Below are positions 9,133 through 17,143 of a stretch of 64,000 nucleotides of DNA, in pieces. The notes below the pieces were generated by a model. That model did no database searches, had not been told where the DNA came from, and saw only the letters and a list, made by a program, of their open reading frames with translations. Numbering within the stretch: the first letter of the stretch is position 1; each line of letters starts with the position of its first letter. Origin of the DNA: CBDEFX01 sp965237635 (GTDB taxonomy: Bacteria; Chloroflexota; Dehalococcoidia; Lucifugimonadales; CAUZJF01); contig CBDEFX010000001.1 of assembly GCA_965237635.1 (NCBI GenBank), forward strand, positions 868,001-932,000, read 5' to 3'. A program made the translations under genes and the position numbers.

Positions 9133-10581
9133 GTGAGAGAGTCTTGGAAACCTAAACCTGGGGATAGGATCGTTCGGCACCCGCGCGAAGACCAGATACG
9201 CCCGAGGCTCGACACTGTCACGGGGCGTCGCGTCCAATCACGGGCGCTGGCATCTCCGCTGATCCTGGTCTACTCGTTCATAGTTCTGATCTCCGTGGGT
9301 ACGCTGATCCTGCTGCTGCCCTTCACCCACCACGGCGGCGGATTCACTCCGTTCGTCGACGCGCTGTTCACCGCTACGTCGGCCGCCACGGTGACCGGCC
9401 TGATAACCGTCGACACAGCCACCTACTGGACTCGCATCGGGCAAGTGTTCATCCTGGCCCTGATCTTCGTCGGCGGTCTGAGCTTCATGACCATGGCGAC
9501 GTTCCTATTGATCCTTATCGGACAACGTTTGACACTAACACAGCGCATCCTCGTAAAGAATAGCCTTCAGATCGACCAGCTCGGAGGTCTGGTCAGTCTA
9601 ACTATCAAAATAGTCCTGGTGGCCACCGGAATACAGCTGGTCGGCTTCGTCGCGCTGCTCGTCCGCTTCTCTCTTTTGCCGGACTACTCGATAGCGGAGG
9701 CTGTGTGGCAGGCCGCCTTTCATGCGGTTTCCGGCTTCAACAGCGCGGGGTTTACGGTCGTCTCCGAGAGTGCAAGTCTGTCTGCGTTCAAGGTGGATAA
9801 GGCCGTGCTTGGGATCATGGGAGTGCTTATCTTTCTGGGAGCCCTCAGCTATTGGATCATGGTGGACGTGGTCAGATCTCGGAGGTTCTCGCTGCTGACG
9901 CTAAACAGCAAGCTGGTACTTATTCTCGTACTTGTGCTTACTTTGTCAGGGGCGGCAGTCTTCTTTTTTTCAGAGTACGAAAACACCAGTACTCTAGGGC
10001 CGGTCTCCTTTCCAGACAAGGTCGTGATTTCGGTCTTCGAGTCCATCAGCGGTAGGACCGCGGGATTTTCCACGGTGAACTACGGAGAGACCGCGCAGCA
10101 CACAAACCTCTTTTTCACCAGCCTGATGTTCATCGGAGGCGCCTCGGCATCCGTAGCTGGCGGCATCAAGATAAACACGGTCGCGGTAGTCCTGGTGGTC
10201 GTCCTGTCCACCATCAGAGGCAAGAGCCACGCCTCGGCATTCGGGAGGGAGATCCCGCTACCTCAGATTCACAGGGCCATGTCTATCGGCGTCGTAGTTT
10301 TAGGGTTCGTGTTCCTCGTTGGGCTCATGCTCACTTTCGCTGAGAGCGCTTCGAGGGAGCAGTTCGCCTTCATAGACCTGCTCTTCGAGAGCGTGTCGGC
10401 GGCGGGAACGGCAGGACTGAGCACCGGGCTGACCTCGGACCTGTCCAGGTGGGGGCACATCATCCTCATAGCCAGTATGTTTCTTGGGAGAATCGGCCCC
10501 CTAACCTTGGCTCTTGCCATGTTCCAAAACGCAAACGGCGACCTCTACCGCTACCCCCAAGAGAGAATTACAATCGGGTAA
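9133..10581 (+). CDS. trkH: TrkH/KtrB-type potassium uptake channel subunit
   Basis: This 482-residue polytopic membrane protein has the four pseudo-repeated pore loops of the TrkH/KtrB family. The filter sequences are SAATVTGL near residue 82, SGFNSAGF near 200, SGRTAGFST near 305 and SAAGTAGLST near 421. Each carries the conserved Gly. It forms the ion-conducting subunit, gated by RCK proteins such as the TrkA-type products encoded downstream. It starts with GTG and has an unusually long charged N-terminus. An IS481-family element and a MITE now separate it from the regulator genes, which were probably adjacent before. Confidence 0.93.
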   Translation: MRESWKPKPGDRIVRHPREDQIRPRLDTVTGRRVQSRALASPLILVYSFIVLISVGTLILLLPFTHHGGGFTPFVDALFTATSAATVTGLITVDTATYWTRIGQVFILALIFVGGLSFMTMATFLLILIGQRLTLTQRILVKNSLQIDQLGGLVSLTIKIVLVATGIQLVGFVALLVRFSLLPDYSIAEAVWQAAFHAVSGFNSAGFTVVSESASLSAFKVDKAVLGIMGVLIFLGALSYWIMVDVVRSRRFSLLTLNSKLVLILVLVLTLSGAAVFFFSEYENTSTLGPVSFPDKVVISVFESISGRTAGFSTVNYGETAQHTNLFFTSLMFIGGASASVAGGIKINTVAVVLVVVLSTIRGKSHASAFGREIPLPQIHRAMSIGVVVLGFVFLVGLMLTFAESASREQFAFIDLLFESVSAAGTAGLSTGLTSDLSRWGHIILIASMFLGRIGPLTLALAMFQNANGDLYRYPQERITIG

Positions 10582-10646
10582 CCCTCCTCGTACGCTACCC
10601 CTGGAACCCCAACTCGTCGGCCCTGCAGTCCCTCAATAAGGAATAT

Positions 10647-10809
10647 TGAGACTCTCGCAAAAAGTCTGTGTAGGTCGAATTAGAACAAACGTACCCACGT
10701 CTGGGTACAATATACAGTCTCTGTTCCGTATACTACCCCAACATACGGTATCGCTCAGATGTGCTAAATCTCTGGAACTTCCTCAAAACGGGTTTTTACG
10801 AGGGAATCA
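10647..10809. mobile_element. 163-bp MITE with IS1182-type termini (copy 1)
   Basis: The element ends in inverted repeats (TGAGACTCTCGCAAAAAG left; TGATTCCCTCGTAAAAAC on the reverse right end) like those of the IS1182-type element at 50782-52765. It is flanked by ATAT on both sides (10643-10646 and 10810-10813), a 4-bp target duplication. It has no coding capacity and contains internal palindromes, including GTACCCACGTCTGGGTAC. A second copy of identical length lies at 63567-63729. Confidence 0.85.
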
Positions 10810-10864
10810 ATATTGGCTTACACAAGAAGTCACTTCCAGCATGCCTCCCTGAGTCCCGATTCGC

Positions 10865-10885
10865 CCCCCGATGCCGCATCGGGGG
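10865..10885. repeat. Dispersed GATGC/GCATC palindrome
   Basis: A near-perfect palindrome: a 10-base arm CCCCCGATGC, one base, then the complementary arm. It is preceded by CCTGAGTCCCGATTCG, as in the copies near 46400 and 48640. Related palindromes lie at 38294-38312 and, degenerate, near 6060. It could form a strong hairpin in RNA. Confidence 0.6.
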
Positions 10886-10929
10886 CTTGCATCTAAAGTC
10901 GTATGCGAGTCCGGATCATACCCGCCTCT

Positions 10930-10979
10930 CCTGAGCAAGGTCGAGGGGTCGAACCAATGGACTGGCCCTCCCAACCTGG
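10930..10979. repeat. Dispersed repeat, left part, split by IS481 copy 1
   Basis: CCTGAGCAAGGTCGAGGGGT and the following bases up to CAACCTGG match 63430-63478. The rest of the repeat (GGACGTAGGGGCGGG and its hairpin) resumes at 12268, after the IS. The intact copy near rpsB shows the arrangement before insertion. Confidence 0.65.
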
Positions 10980-12264
10980 TGTATGGACCGGACACATGGT
11001 GGACGGGTGTTCGGAGACATGGTGGACACATTTGAGTATGTTAGGCATCGTGCCTGAGGTCAAGCTGGGCGATTTGATGAGTGGCGAAGAAGACGTTCCA
11101 GACTCCATCGTCAGTTGTCGGCCGAATAGCCACTGGCATGCCCTTGAAGGCCTTAGGCACCTTGAAGATACGGCCAAACAACTGGAGCCTACCTTTGTCG
11201 TGAACACGGCGTACCAGGTCAGTTGGTTCGTATTCCAAGGGTGGAAGGATCTCGGGAAACAGTCTTTGGCTCACTTGGTACTTGGTGGCCGGAGTAGCAA
11301 GGTCAAGGGCGTCATGGGGCTGCTCCAAGTTGTAGATGTCCCGCCACAGGTCGAAGGCTCTCTGGCAGTGCGCCAGATCAGTGAAGCTGCTCCCCTGCAG
11401 CACTTCAACGGTCATGGTTCGGTGGAAGCGCTCATCTTTTCCCTGTGTCTGAGGGTGATAAGGGCGTCCATGACTGACTCCGATGCCCAACCTCAGCAGC
11501 CAGACTGTAAAAGTGTGTAGGGGTGGTCTTGGTCATGGCCCCACGGGGAGCCATTGTCCATCAACATTGTGTTGGGCAGGCCGTAGCGCCGGAAGATAGC
11601 CGTCAGGCGCTGTTGCACCATCTCTCCCTGCTCGTTACCGCAGGCCTGCAGCCCCAAGGCAAACCGAGAGTGATCGTCCAGAACAGTCAGAGGGTGGCAG
11701 CGTCCTCGGGTAAGGGGGAAGTGGCCTTTGAAGTCCATCTGCCACAGGTCGTTGGGTGCCTGGTGTTCAAATCGCTGCCAGGAACGGTGCTCGGGCCCCT
11801 CGGCGGGGTCAATGCGGCCATGACGACGCAAGATCGCCGTGATAGTACTGGGGGCCGGCATGTCCGCCTCAAACACATCCCTGCGCTCCAAAAGCCACCG
11901 TCGCAGCTTACGAGCTCCCCAGGCCGGATGGGCCGCACGGGCAGACAGCACCGCCTGCTCAACCTGCGATGGGGTACGTGCAGGCGAGTAGTGAGGCCGC
12001 CGCGGCAGCTCGACCAGGCCTGCCTCGCTCCCTTCACAGAAACGCCCAAGCCACTTGTATCCAGTCGTAGGGCTGATCCCGAAGCGACGGCAAAGGCCCC
12101 TTTTGTTGGTGCCTTCAGCCTGCGCCAGCTCCACGAACTCTCTCCTCTGAGACATATCGGACATCTCCTTCCATGGCATGACCACCTCCTTGTAATGAAG
12201 TCATGCCTATTATGGTGTCCACCATGTCCCCGAACATGTGTAAGCTATGTCCCCGGTCTATACA
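10980..12264 (-). mobile_element. IS481-family insertion sequence, copy 1 (transposase frameshifted)
   Basis: This 1285-bp element has imperfect terminal repeats of about 50 bp beginning TGTATGGACCGG and TGTATAGACCGG. Each carries the sub-repeat GACATGGTGGAC. It is nearly identical to the copy at 22991-24276, in opposite orientation, but one base shorter. Flanks CCTGG and CTTGG may be a mutated 5-bp target duplication. It lies inside a dispersed repeat whose uninterrupted form is seen at 63430-63513, so the insertion is recent relative to that repeat. Confidence 0.9.
11041..12179 (-). pseudogene. IS481-family transposase, frameshifted
   Basis: The frame starts at ATG 12179 (AAGGAGG five bases upstream). 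It encodes the helix-turn-helix region (RRFGISPTTGYKWL) and the first two acidic residues of the DDE core (LWQMDFKGHF; MLMDNGSPWG), then stops at 11493 after PYTLLQSGC. Compared with the intact copy, one C is missing where that copy reads CACACCTTTT. The rest (GIGVSHGRPYHPQTQGKDE, with the catalytic Glu) continues in another frame to 11041. The product cannot be full-length without frameshifting, so this copy is probably inactive. Confidence 0.88.
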
Positions 12265-12275
12265 CTTGGACGTAG

Positions 12276-12296
12276 GGGCGGGTTTCAAACCCGCCC
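12276..12296. repeat. REP-like hairpin (GGGCGGGTTT arms)
   Basis: A 10-base inverted repeat around a single C. The same unit occurs at 63492-63512, and a variant with GGGCAGGTTT arms at 62099-62119. In all three cases it follows GTAGG or TGTAGG. It superficially resembles a tRNA T-loop but no tRNA surrounds it. Confidence 0.6.
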
Positions 12297-12535
12297 TCCC
12301 TTCTCCCGTTGATGGCAGAGGGATTCGATGATGTAATGAGGCGAACCCTCGACAACTGCGAACATTGGTGCTATACTTACTCCTAGGGACAGACCCAAGC
12401 GGCCTGTCCCATTTCTTTGCCCCGGTGTTCCGCGGTGTACCGGAACCCCTAGCTGGGTGATACACAATGGAAGAGAATGGAACACATTTTTCAAAACTTT
12501 TACCAACCCGGTTCATCCGCCTCTGTATGCCGTAC

Positions 12536-12554
12536 GGGCGCACGGCGTGCGCCC
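12536..12554. repeat. Perfect palindrome (GGGCGCACG arms)
   Basis: A 9-base arm GGGCGCACG, one G, and its exact complement. It follows CGTAC and looks like another REP-type unit in the same intergenic region. Confidence 0.5.
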
Positions 12555-12806
12555 TGCCCTCGGTGTTTCGATCCAACAAGGTCCCACAATTGACCGACAT
12601 GGCTGATTCTGTGCAAGGCCAGGGAAATATTAAAGAATCTCACAGCTAACAAAAGCTGAATTCGTAGTAGTCTACTCAGAAGACAACGCTCTCACGATTA
12701 CTGGTTCGGCTACCCCCGTTCCTGTATAATTCACGGTGATGCATTCTGCTTATCCGGGCTCATGCTACCTGCATGGGCGAGCTAGGTTCTTAGCGGCGAG
12801 GGAGAG

Positions 12807-13463
12807 ATGAAAAAGCAAGTAGTGGTCATAGGACTAGGGCGGTTCGGCTCCAACGTGGCGAGGTTTCTTTACAATCTTGGCCACGACGTCCTCGCGATGG
12901 ATACGGACGAGGACCGCGTCCACGGCATCATGGGGCAGGTGACACATCCTGTCGCCGGCAACGGCACGAACGACGCGGTCTTGAGAGAGCTGGGGGTGCC
13001 GGACTACGACGCAGCCGTCGTCGCCGTAGGCTCCGATCTCGTCGCGAGCGTGATGGCTTGCGTGCTGCTGAAGACGATGGACCTGGACTATATAGTTGCC
13101 CGCGCCCACGACGAGCTTCACGGCAACGTCCTGGAGCGCATCGGGGTCGATAAGGTTGTCCACGCCGAGTCTGAGATGGGAGAACGCCTAGCGCACAACT
13201 TGTTCAATCCTAACCTTCAAGAATATCTGGGGTTGGGCCCGAACTATGGGTTTAGCAGGATGAGAGTCCCGAAGGACTTCGTGAACAAGTCGCTGAAAGA
13301 GCTGGGATTCTCGGGTCCTCGGGACAAGTACGGGCTTGCCGTGTTGGCCATCAAAAGAGGAAACGACGTGACGCTCAATCCGGACAACGACGACCGGCTT
13401 CGGGACGGAGACCTGCTGGTCATAGCCGGCCAGGATGAGCACCTCGAGCGGCTGCCGTCATAG
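12807..13463 (+). CDS. trkA: KtrA/TrkA-type potassium channel regulator (RCK N + C)
   Basis: This 218-residue cytosolic protein has an N-terminal Rossmann RCK domain (GLGRFG at residues 9-14; acidic AMDTDEDR near 36) and a TrkA-C domain from about 140, ending in GDLLVIAG. This is the length and layout of KtrA, which forms an octameric ring under a TrkH/KtrB channel and gates it with nucleotides. A GAGGGAGAG ribosome binding site precedes the ATG closely. It is the first gene of a five-gene run ending in pheA. The channel subunit gene is upstream, beyond the IS. Confidence 0.9.
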   Translation: MKKQVVVIGLGRFGSNVARFLYNLGHDVLAMDTDEDRVHGIMGQVTHPVAGNGTNDAVLRELGVPDYDAAVVAVGSDLVASVMACVLLKTMDLDYIVARAHDELHGNVLERIGVDKVVHAESEMGERLAHNLFNPNLQEYLGLGPNYGFSRMRVPKDFVNKSLKELGFSGPRDKYGLAVLAIKRGNDVTLNPDNDDRLRDGDLLVIAGQDEHLERLPS

Positions 13464-13562
13464 TCGCCACCTCCATATCGCTCCTGATCCTACTAGATTC
13501 TGAGGGCGAGCTGCCTCCGGTCTAGCACAAGAGTTGCAAAAGTTCTAAACGGAGTCTAATAT

Positions 13563-14090
13563 TTGTTTGAGACAAAGATTAGTAAATTGGCCTCTAAACG
13601 AAAAGGCCGGGACAAGGACCCGGAGCTCACGTCAGTCCTGGTTGCTGTCGGAGGGGAGTCGTCCGACGACGATACGGTAAAACTTGCCTGTGAGCTCGTC
13701 AACTCAAACAAGGGCGATCTATACATCGTCTATGTCATCGAGATGGAAAGGGGCCTGCCGTTGGACGCCGAAGTCGCTCCAGCCACAGCGAAGGCTGAAG
13801 AGGTGCTGAAGCATATGGAAGAGATCGCCCGGCCCTTCAAGTGCAGCGCCCAGGCGGAGCTCCTTCAGTCCCGAGGGGCTGGACTGGCCGTCGTGCAGGA
13901 GGCGGTCGACAAGCAAGTGGACGCGATAGTCCTGGGCATCCCGTACAGAGAAGAGTACGGCACTTTCTCAGTAGGAGATTCGATCCCCTATGTCCTCAAG
14001 AACGCGCCCTGCCGGGTGATCGTGTGGCGCGACCAGAAGCCCTTTTCCGTATCTACAAACGGTCTCAAGCCCCTCAAGGCCGGACTGTAG
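13563..14090 (+). CDS. UspA-family universal stress protein
   Basis: This 175-residue protein starts at TTG 13563 and has a basic N-terminal extension (SKLASKRKGRDKD), then a UspA fold: SVLVAVGGESSDDDTVKLA, GDLYIVYVIE, and near residue 120 VVQEAVDKQVDAIVLG. The ATP-binding G-rich loop is altered to PYREEYGTFSVGDSIPYVL. The C-terminus NAPCRVIVWR is standard for the family. Usp domains often regulate transporters; its place between two TrkA-type genes suggests a link to potassium transport. The first codon is uncertain because no clear Shine-Dalgarno sequence is seen. Confidence 0.8.
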   Translation: MFETKISKLASKRKGRDKDPELTSVLVAVGGESSDDDTVKLACELVNSNKGDLYIVYVIEMERGLPLDAEVAPATAKAEEVLKHMEEIARPFKCSAQAELLQSRGAGLAVVQEAVDKQVDAIVLGIPYREEYGTFSVGDSIPYVLKNAPCRVIVWRDQKPFSVSTNGLKPLKAGL

Positions 14091-14129
14091 ATCCCACAAG
14101 CTCCCGCTTTAGGGCTATATAAAGACGGA

Positions 14130-14573
14130 ATGCGCCCATCCAACCAAAGAGAAGTGGGTTCAAGCCACGTGGTCATAATGGGCTGTGGGCGATTGGGAGC
14201 CTCGGTCGCCACCTCGCTGACCAATCGCGGCCACTCAGTCCACATACTGGACTCCCGCGGCGAGGCGTTCGGTCGGCTGCCCCCAGGGGAAATCGACGAT
14301 GGACACATCGTGCCCATCATCGGTGATGGGACGATACACAAAGACCTGATCAGGGCATCTATCCAAAATGCCAACGTATTCATGGCGTTGTCCAGCGTTG
14401 ATACGAGAAACGCCTTGGCCGCCCAAATGGCGAAACAAGTCTACGAAGTGCCCACGGTAATCTGCCGCATCGACGACCCCACCGTTAAGGCAATATACGC
14501 GGAGCTCGATATTCTAGCCATAAGCGCCACTACTCTCGTCACCGACGTGGTGCTGGAAGCAGCTGGGCCGTAG
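14130..14573 (+). CDS. TrkA-N (RCK) domain protein, single domain
   Basis: The 147-residue product is essentially a single RCK N-domain. HVVIMGCGRLGASVATSL carries the GxGxxG dinucleotide motif, followed by VHILDSRGEAF, the GDGTIHKDLI motif and the CRIDDP strand typical of this family. It has no TrkA-C domain, unlike the genes on either side. AAGACGGA lies directly before the ATG, and the next gene starts five bases after its stop. Together with the following gene it resembles the paired RCK subunits that gate some archaeal and bacterial potassium systems. The partner assignment is inferred. Confidence 0.85.
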   Translation: MRPSNQREVGSSHVVIMGCGRLGASVATSLTNRGHSVHILDSRGEAFGRLPPGEIDDGHIVPIIGDGTIHKDLIRASIQNANVFMALSSVDTRNALAAQMAKQVYEVPTVICRIDDPTVKAIYAELDILAISATTLVTDVVLEAAGP

Positions 14574-14578
14574 GACCG

Positions 14579-15253
14579 ATGTACGTCATAGTCGTTGGCG
14601 CAGGTAGGGTTGGCGTCCCACTAGCCGGGTGGCTGGTATCGGCTGGGCATGAAATAGCGGTGATCGACATCGACCTGGCCAGGTGTGCCGCGATAGACGA
14701 GTCTCTTGGAAGTGTATCCGTGCCTGGTGACGGCTCCGACGCGGACGTATTGGCTAAGGCCGGCGTGAGCAGAGCCGACGCCCTCATCGCCACGACCCGG
14801 ATGGATGACGTCAATCTGGTCGCCTGCCAGGTCGCCAAACACCACTACGGAGTGTCGAAGTCTATCTCCGTGGTAAATTCACGTGACCACACGGAGCTTT
14901 TTGGCGCGTCGGGAATCGACGTTGCTATCGATGTGAACGAGCTTGTGCTGGGCCGCATTCAACAGGGCCTGGCGTCTGAGGGGCTGGCGCATTTGATGCC
15001 GGTGTCTATTAGGGAAAGCAAGGCACTTGTCGCCATCAAAGTGCCGCCCAAATCCGGCGCCGGAGGACGACCAGTCAAGGACATTTCCCTGCCCGATGGG
15101 ACGTTCATATCACTGGTGATCACAAGGGACGGAAACGCGCTGATCCCTAACGAAAGCACCGTGATCCGGGCCGGGGACGAGGTGATCGCCGTCACCACTG
15201 CCCACGAGGAGGAGGCGTTGCGAGACCTCCTCGTTCAGCGACCCGGAGAGTAG
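14579..15253 (+). CDS. trkA: TrkA-type potassium regulator (RCK N + C)
   Basis: This 224-residue protein has an RCK N-domain starting MYVIVVGAGRVGVPLAGWL, then IAVIDIDLARC, and GDGSDADVLAKAGVSRADA. A TrkA-C domain occupies about residues 140-224, ending in DEVIAVTTAHEEEALRDLL. It is a second full-length RCK protein in the locus. TAGGA lies four bases before the ATG and pheA begins three bases after its stop, so it is within an operon. It probably gates TrkH, alone or with the preceding single-domain protein. Confidence 0.88.
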   Translation: MYVIVVGAGRVGVPLAGWLVSAGHEIAVIDIDLARCAAIDESLGSVSVPGDGSDADVLAKAGVSRADALIATTRMDDVNLVACQVAKHHYGVSKSISVVNSRDHTELFGASGIDVAIDVNELVLGRIQQGLASEGLAHLMPVSIRESKALVAIKVPPKSGAGGRPVKDISLPDGTFISLVITRDGNALIPNESTVIRAGDEVIAVTTAHEEEALRDLLVQRPGE

Positions 15254-15255
15254 GG

Positions 15256-16101
15256 ATGTCCAGGCGATTGGCGTTTCTAGGCCCAGCAGGAACACACACC
15301 GAGCAGGCCTGTCTGAGTTACGATCCCGAGGCTACGCGGATACCCTTCGTATCCATTCCCCAGGCTGCCGCCGCCGTCGACTCGGGCGTGGCAGATGAGT
15401 GCGTGGTGCCCATCGAGAATAGCCTGGAAGGCTCGGTCAACCCCACCCTCGACCTCTTGATACACGAGTCCAAACTATCCATGCGACACGAACTAGTGCT
15501 GCCGATAAAAAACTGCCTGGTGGCCGGCAGTGGGACCGAGATCGAGGACATCACGGTCGTCTACTCCCACCCTCAGGCCCTGGCGCAGTGTCACTCGTTC
15601 CTCGAGGATCGCTTACCCAACGCAGAGCAGGTGGCCTTGATGAGCACATCCGCTGCCGTAGAGGAGATGCAAAAACGCGGCCGTGAGGCCGCGGCCATTT
15701 CAGCTGAACGAGCTAGTTCCTTGTACGGAGCTGTGATACTCGCTCAAGGAATCGACGACAATCCAAACAACATGACGCGCTTCGTCGTCTTAGCCCCCTC
15801 CGACCACCCACCGACGGGAGCGGACAAGACCTCCCTGTGTTTCTCCTTCGACGAGGATGCGCCGGGCGCCCTGCACTCTGCTCTCGGGGAGTTCGCCACG
15901 CGAGGCATCAACCTGACGAAGATCGAATCACGGCCAGACAAGCAGAAACTCGGTCGCTATATCTTCCTGGTCGACCTCGAGGGCCACAGACAAGACGCGA
16001 TAGTGCAAGAGGCATTCTCCCAGGTCAAGAGCCAGGTGTCCGTCTTCAAGATATTCGGCTCTTATCCCCAGTACGGCTTGCCTCAGACTCGTTCGGGCTA
16101 A
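15256..16101 (+). CDS. pheA: Prephenate dehydratase
   Basis: This 281-residue enzyme decarboxylates and dehydrates prephenate to phenylpyruvate in phenylalanine synthesis. FLGPAGTHTEQA opens the catalytic domain, VVPIENSLEGSV and the NMTRFVVL motif (with the catalytic Thr of TRF) complete it. An ACT regulatory domain follows from about residue 190, with NLTKIESRPDK, the phenylalanine-binding motif. Chorismate mutase is not fused. The gene is the last of the trkA-uspA-trkA run and its start follows the previous stop by three bases, an unusual partner for potassium genes. Confidence 0.93.
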   Translation: MSRRLAFLGPAGTHTEQACLSYDPEATRIPFVSIPQAAAAVDSGVADECVVPIENSLEGSVNPTLDLLIHESKLSMRHELVLPIKNCLVAGSGTEIEDITVVYSHPQALAQCHSFLEDRLPNAEQVALMSTSAAVEEMQKRGREAAAISAERASSLYGAVILAQGIDDNPNNMTRFVVLAPSDHPPTGADKTSLCFSFDEDAPGALHSALGEFATRGINLTKIESRPDKQKLGRYIFLVDLEGHRQDAIVQEAFSQVKSQVSVFKIFGSYPQYGLPQTRSG

Positions 16102-16175
16102 GATTGCGGCTTAGCCGTCGAGTTCCTTAGGTCCAGAAGCAGGCGAAACCGCAGTGGAGCATGGATGGGGCACGG

Positions 16176-16622
16176 CTACGCCTGTTCCTTGACCTCTTGG
16201 CCACTCGCCTCGGCACCAGCCCCGTCGCCTTCAGCCCCTCCGTCCGTCGAGTCCTTTGCCGTGCGGCGTCGCGCTCGGGACGTCACTTGCTCCGCCACGG
16301 GGGCGACCCGTTCGCGAACGCCCTCCACTGCCGGCCCGACTCGCTCGCGAACGCCTTCCACTGCTGGCCCGACTCGCTCGCGAACACCCTCTACCGCTGG
16401 GCCAACTCGCTCACGAACGCCTTCCATCGTCGGGCCGACCCGCTCCCGCAGCTGGGCAGCGAACTCTTCAGCCCTCTCCCGCCAGGCTTCACTGCGCTCC
16501 ATAAGCTCGGTCCGCGTTTCTGATCCCGACTTCGGCGCCAGCAGGATCCCCACGACGGCCCCAATCACCCCACCCAACACGAATCCAGTTACAAAAGAGC
16601 CACCATTGTCGTTATTTGCCAT
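16176..16622 (-). CDS. YtxH-domain protein with 11-residue tandem repeats
   Basis: The 148-residue protein starts with a Gly-rich membrane segment (FVTGFVLGGVIGAVVGILLAP) and the PKSGSETR motif of YtxH proteins. Five consecutive 11-residue units, RERVGPAVEGV and variants, follow at about residues 58-113. The period suits a long amphipathic helix. The C-terminus is acidic and disordered. The function is unknown; relatives are general-stress or envelope proteins. A strong AAGGAGG precedes the ATG and the start overlaps the end of the DUF948 gene by 11 bases. Confidence 0.85.
   Translation of the reverse strand: MANNDNGGSFVTGFVLGGVIGAVVGILLAPKSGSETRTELMERSEAWRERAEEFAAQLRERVGPTMEGVRERVGPAVEGVRERVGPAVEGVRERVGPAVEGVRERVAPVAEQVTSRARRRTAKDSTDGGAEGDGAGAEASGQEVKEQA
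16305..16465 (-). repeat. 33-bp tandem repeat inside the YtxH gene
   Basis: About five units of 33 bp encode RERVGPAVEGV-like peptides. The middle three give identical peptides but differ at several synonymous positions, so the peptide has been kept while DNA diverged. Confidence 0.8.
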
Positions 16623-16917
16623 CGTCAGTTCCTCCTTTCCTCCTCGATCTTCTTGTCAGTCCTAGGAAAAAGGCCGCGAGCTTGCCCGTGCGGAACGCGA
16701 CACCTGAGCCGGCCGTCGCCGGCCCGACGATCTTTTCAGAGAGGGCGTCCGAGACCTCCTGCACGTTCTTGACCGTCCGCCCTAACGAGTTGAGAGCAGC
16801 CGAGATCTTCCTGAACGAGACCAGGAGCGCGACCATCGCCAGCAACAGAATAACGATAAGGACGACATCTCGTATGATCCCTATGATCTGGGCGGCGGTC
16901 TCCAAGGGCGTCTCCAC
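16612..16917 (-). CDS. DUF948-like membrane protein
   Basis: A 101-residue protein with one long N-terminal membrane helix (VVLIVILLLAMVALLVS, about residues 18-34), a helical segment (SAALNSLGRTVKNVQEVSDAL) and a basic tail (RRSRRKGG). This matches the small DUF948 membrane proteins often paired with YtxH. The stop overlaps the start of the YtxH gene, showing translational coupling. Envelope-associated stress function is inferred from the pairing only. Confidence 0.75.
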   Translation of the reverse strand: METPLETAAQIIGIIRDVVLIVILLLAMVALLVSFRKISAALNSLGRTVKNVQEVSDALSEKIVGPATAGSGVAFRTGKLAAFFLGLTRRSRRKGGTDDGK

Positions 16918-17143
16918 TCATACCGGTGTCACGCTCATGGTAGCACGGGGATAACGGCCCCGCAATCTGGAGCTAAGTTACCTGAAATTGGGTTCGGTGA
17001 TAGCCTCACGCCCTCACAATTTACAACGCTATACCCAGCGAATGGGTGAGTATGCCTGAGCATGTGGGTACCGGGGTCAGCAGAATCTTGGAAGACGCTG
17101 AAGAGCGCGTGTCCGGACGAGGCAGGACCCAACTAAGTGGCGT

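Larger units (their letters stand above)
12265..12806. other. Intergenic region with palindromes, upstream of trkA
   Basis: No gene is supported. It holds the hairpin at 12276-12296 (arms GGGCGGGTTT), a GGGACAG/CTGTCCC inverted repeat near 12388-12410 and a perfect palindrome at 12536-12554 with arms GGGCGCACG. A TATAAT at 12725-12730 could be the -10 box for the trkA operon, although its -35 (TGGTTC) is poor. Short open frames across it read as repeat-derived sequence. Confidence 0.5.

Noticed and set aside
12276..12296. TTTCAAACC resembling a tRNA T-arm
   Set aside because: It is a REP-type palindrome repeated at 62099 and 63492 without any tRNA structure.
12115..12600. A 161-codon minus-strand frame over the IS481 end
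   Set aside because: It crosses the IS terminus and repeat DNA, and its composition does not look like protein.
16305..16465. Regular 33-bp repeats as a CRISPR array
   Set aside because: Units are contiguous with no spacers, and they encode an in-frame peptide repeat.
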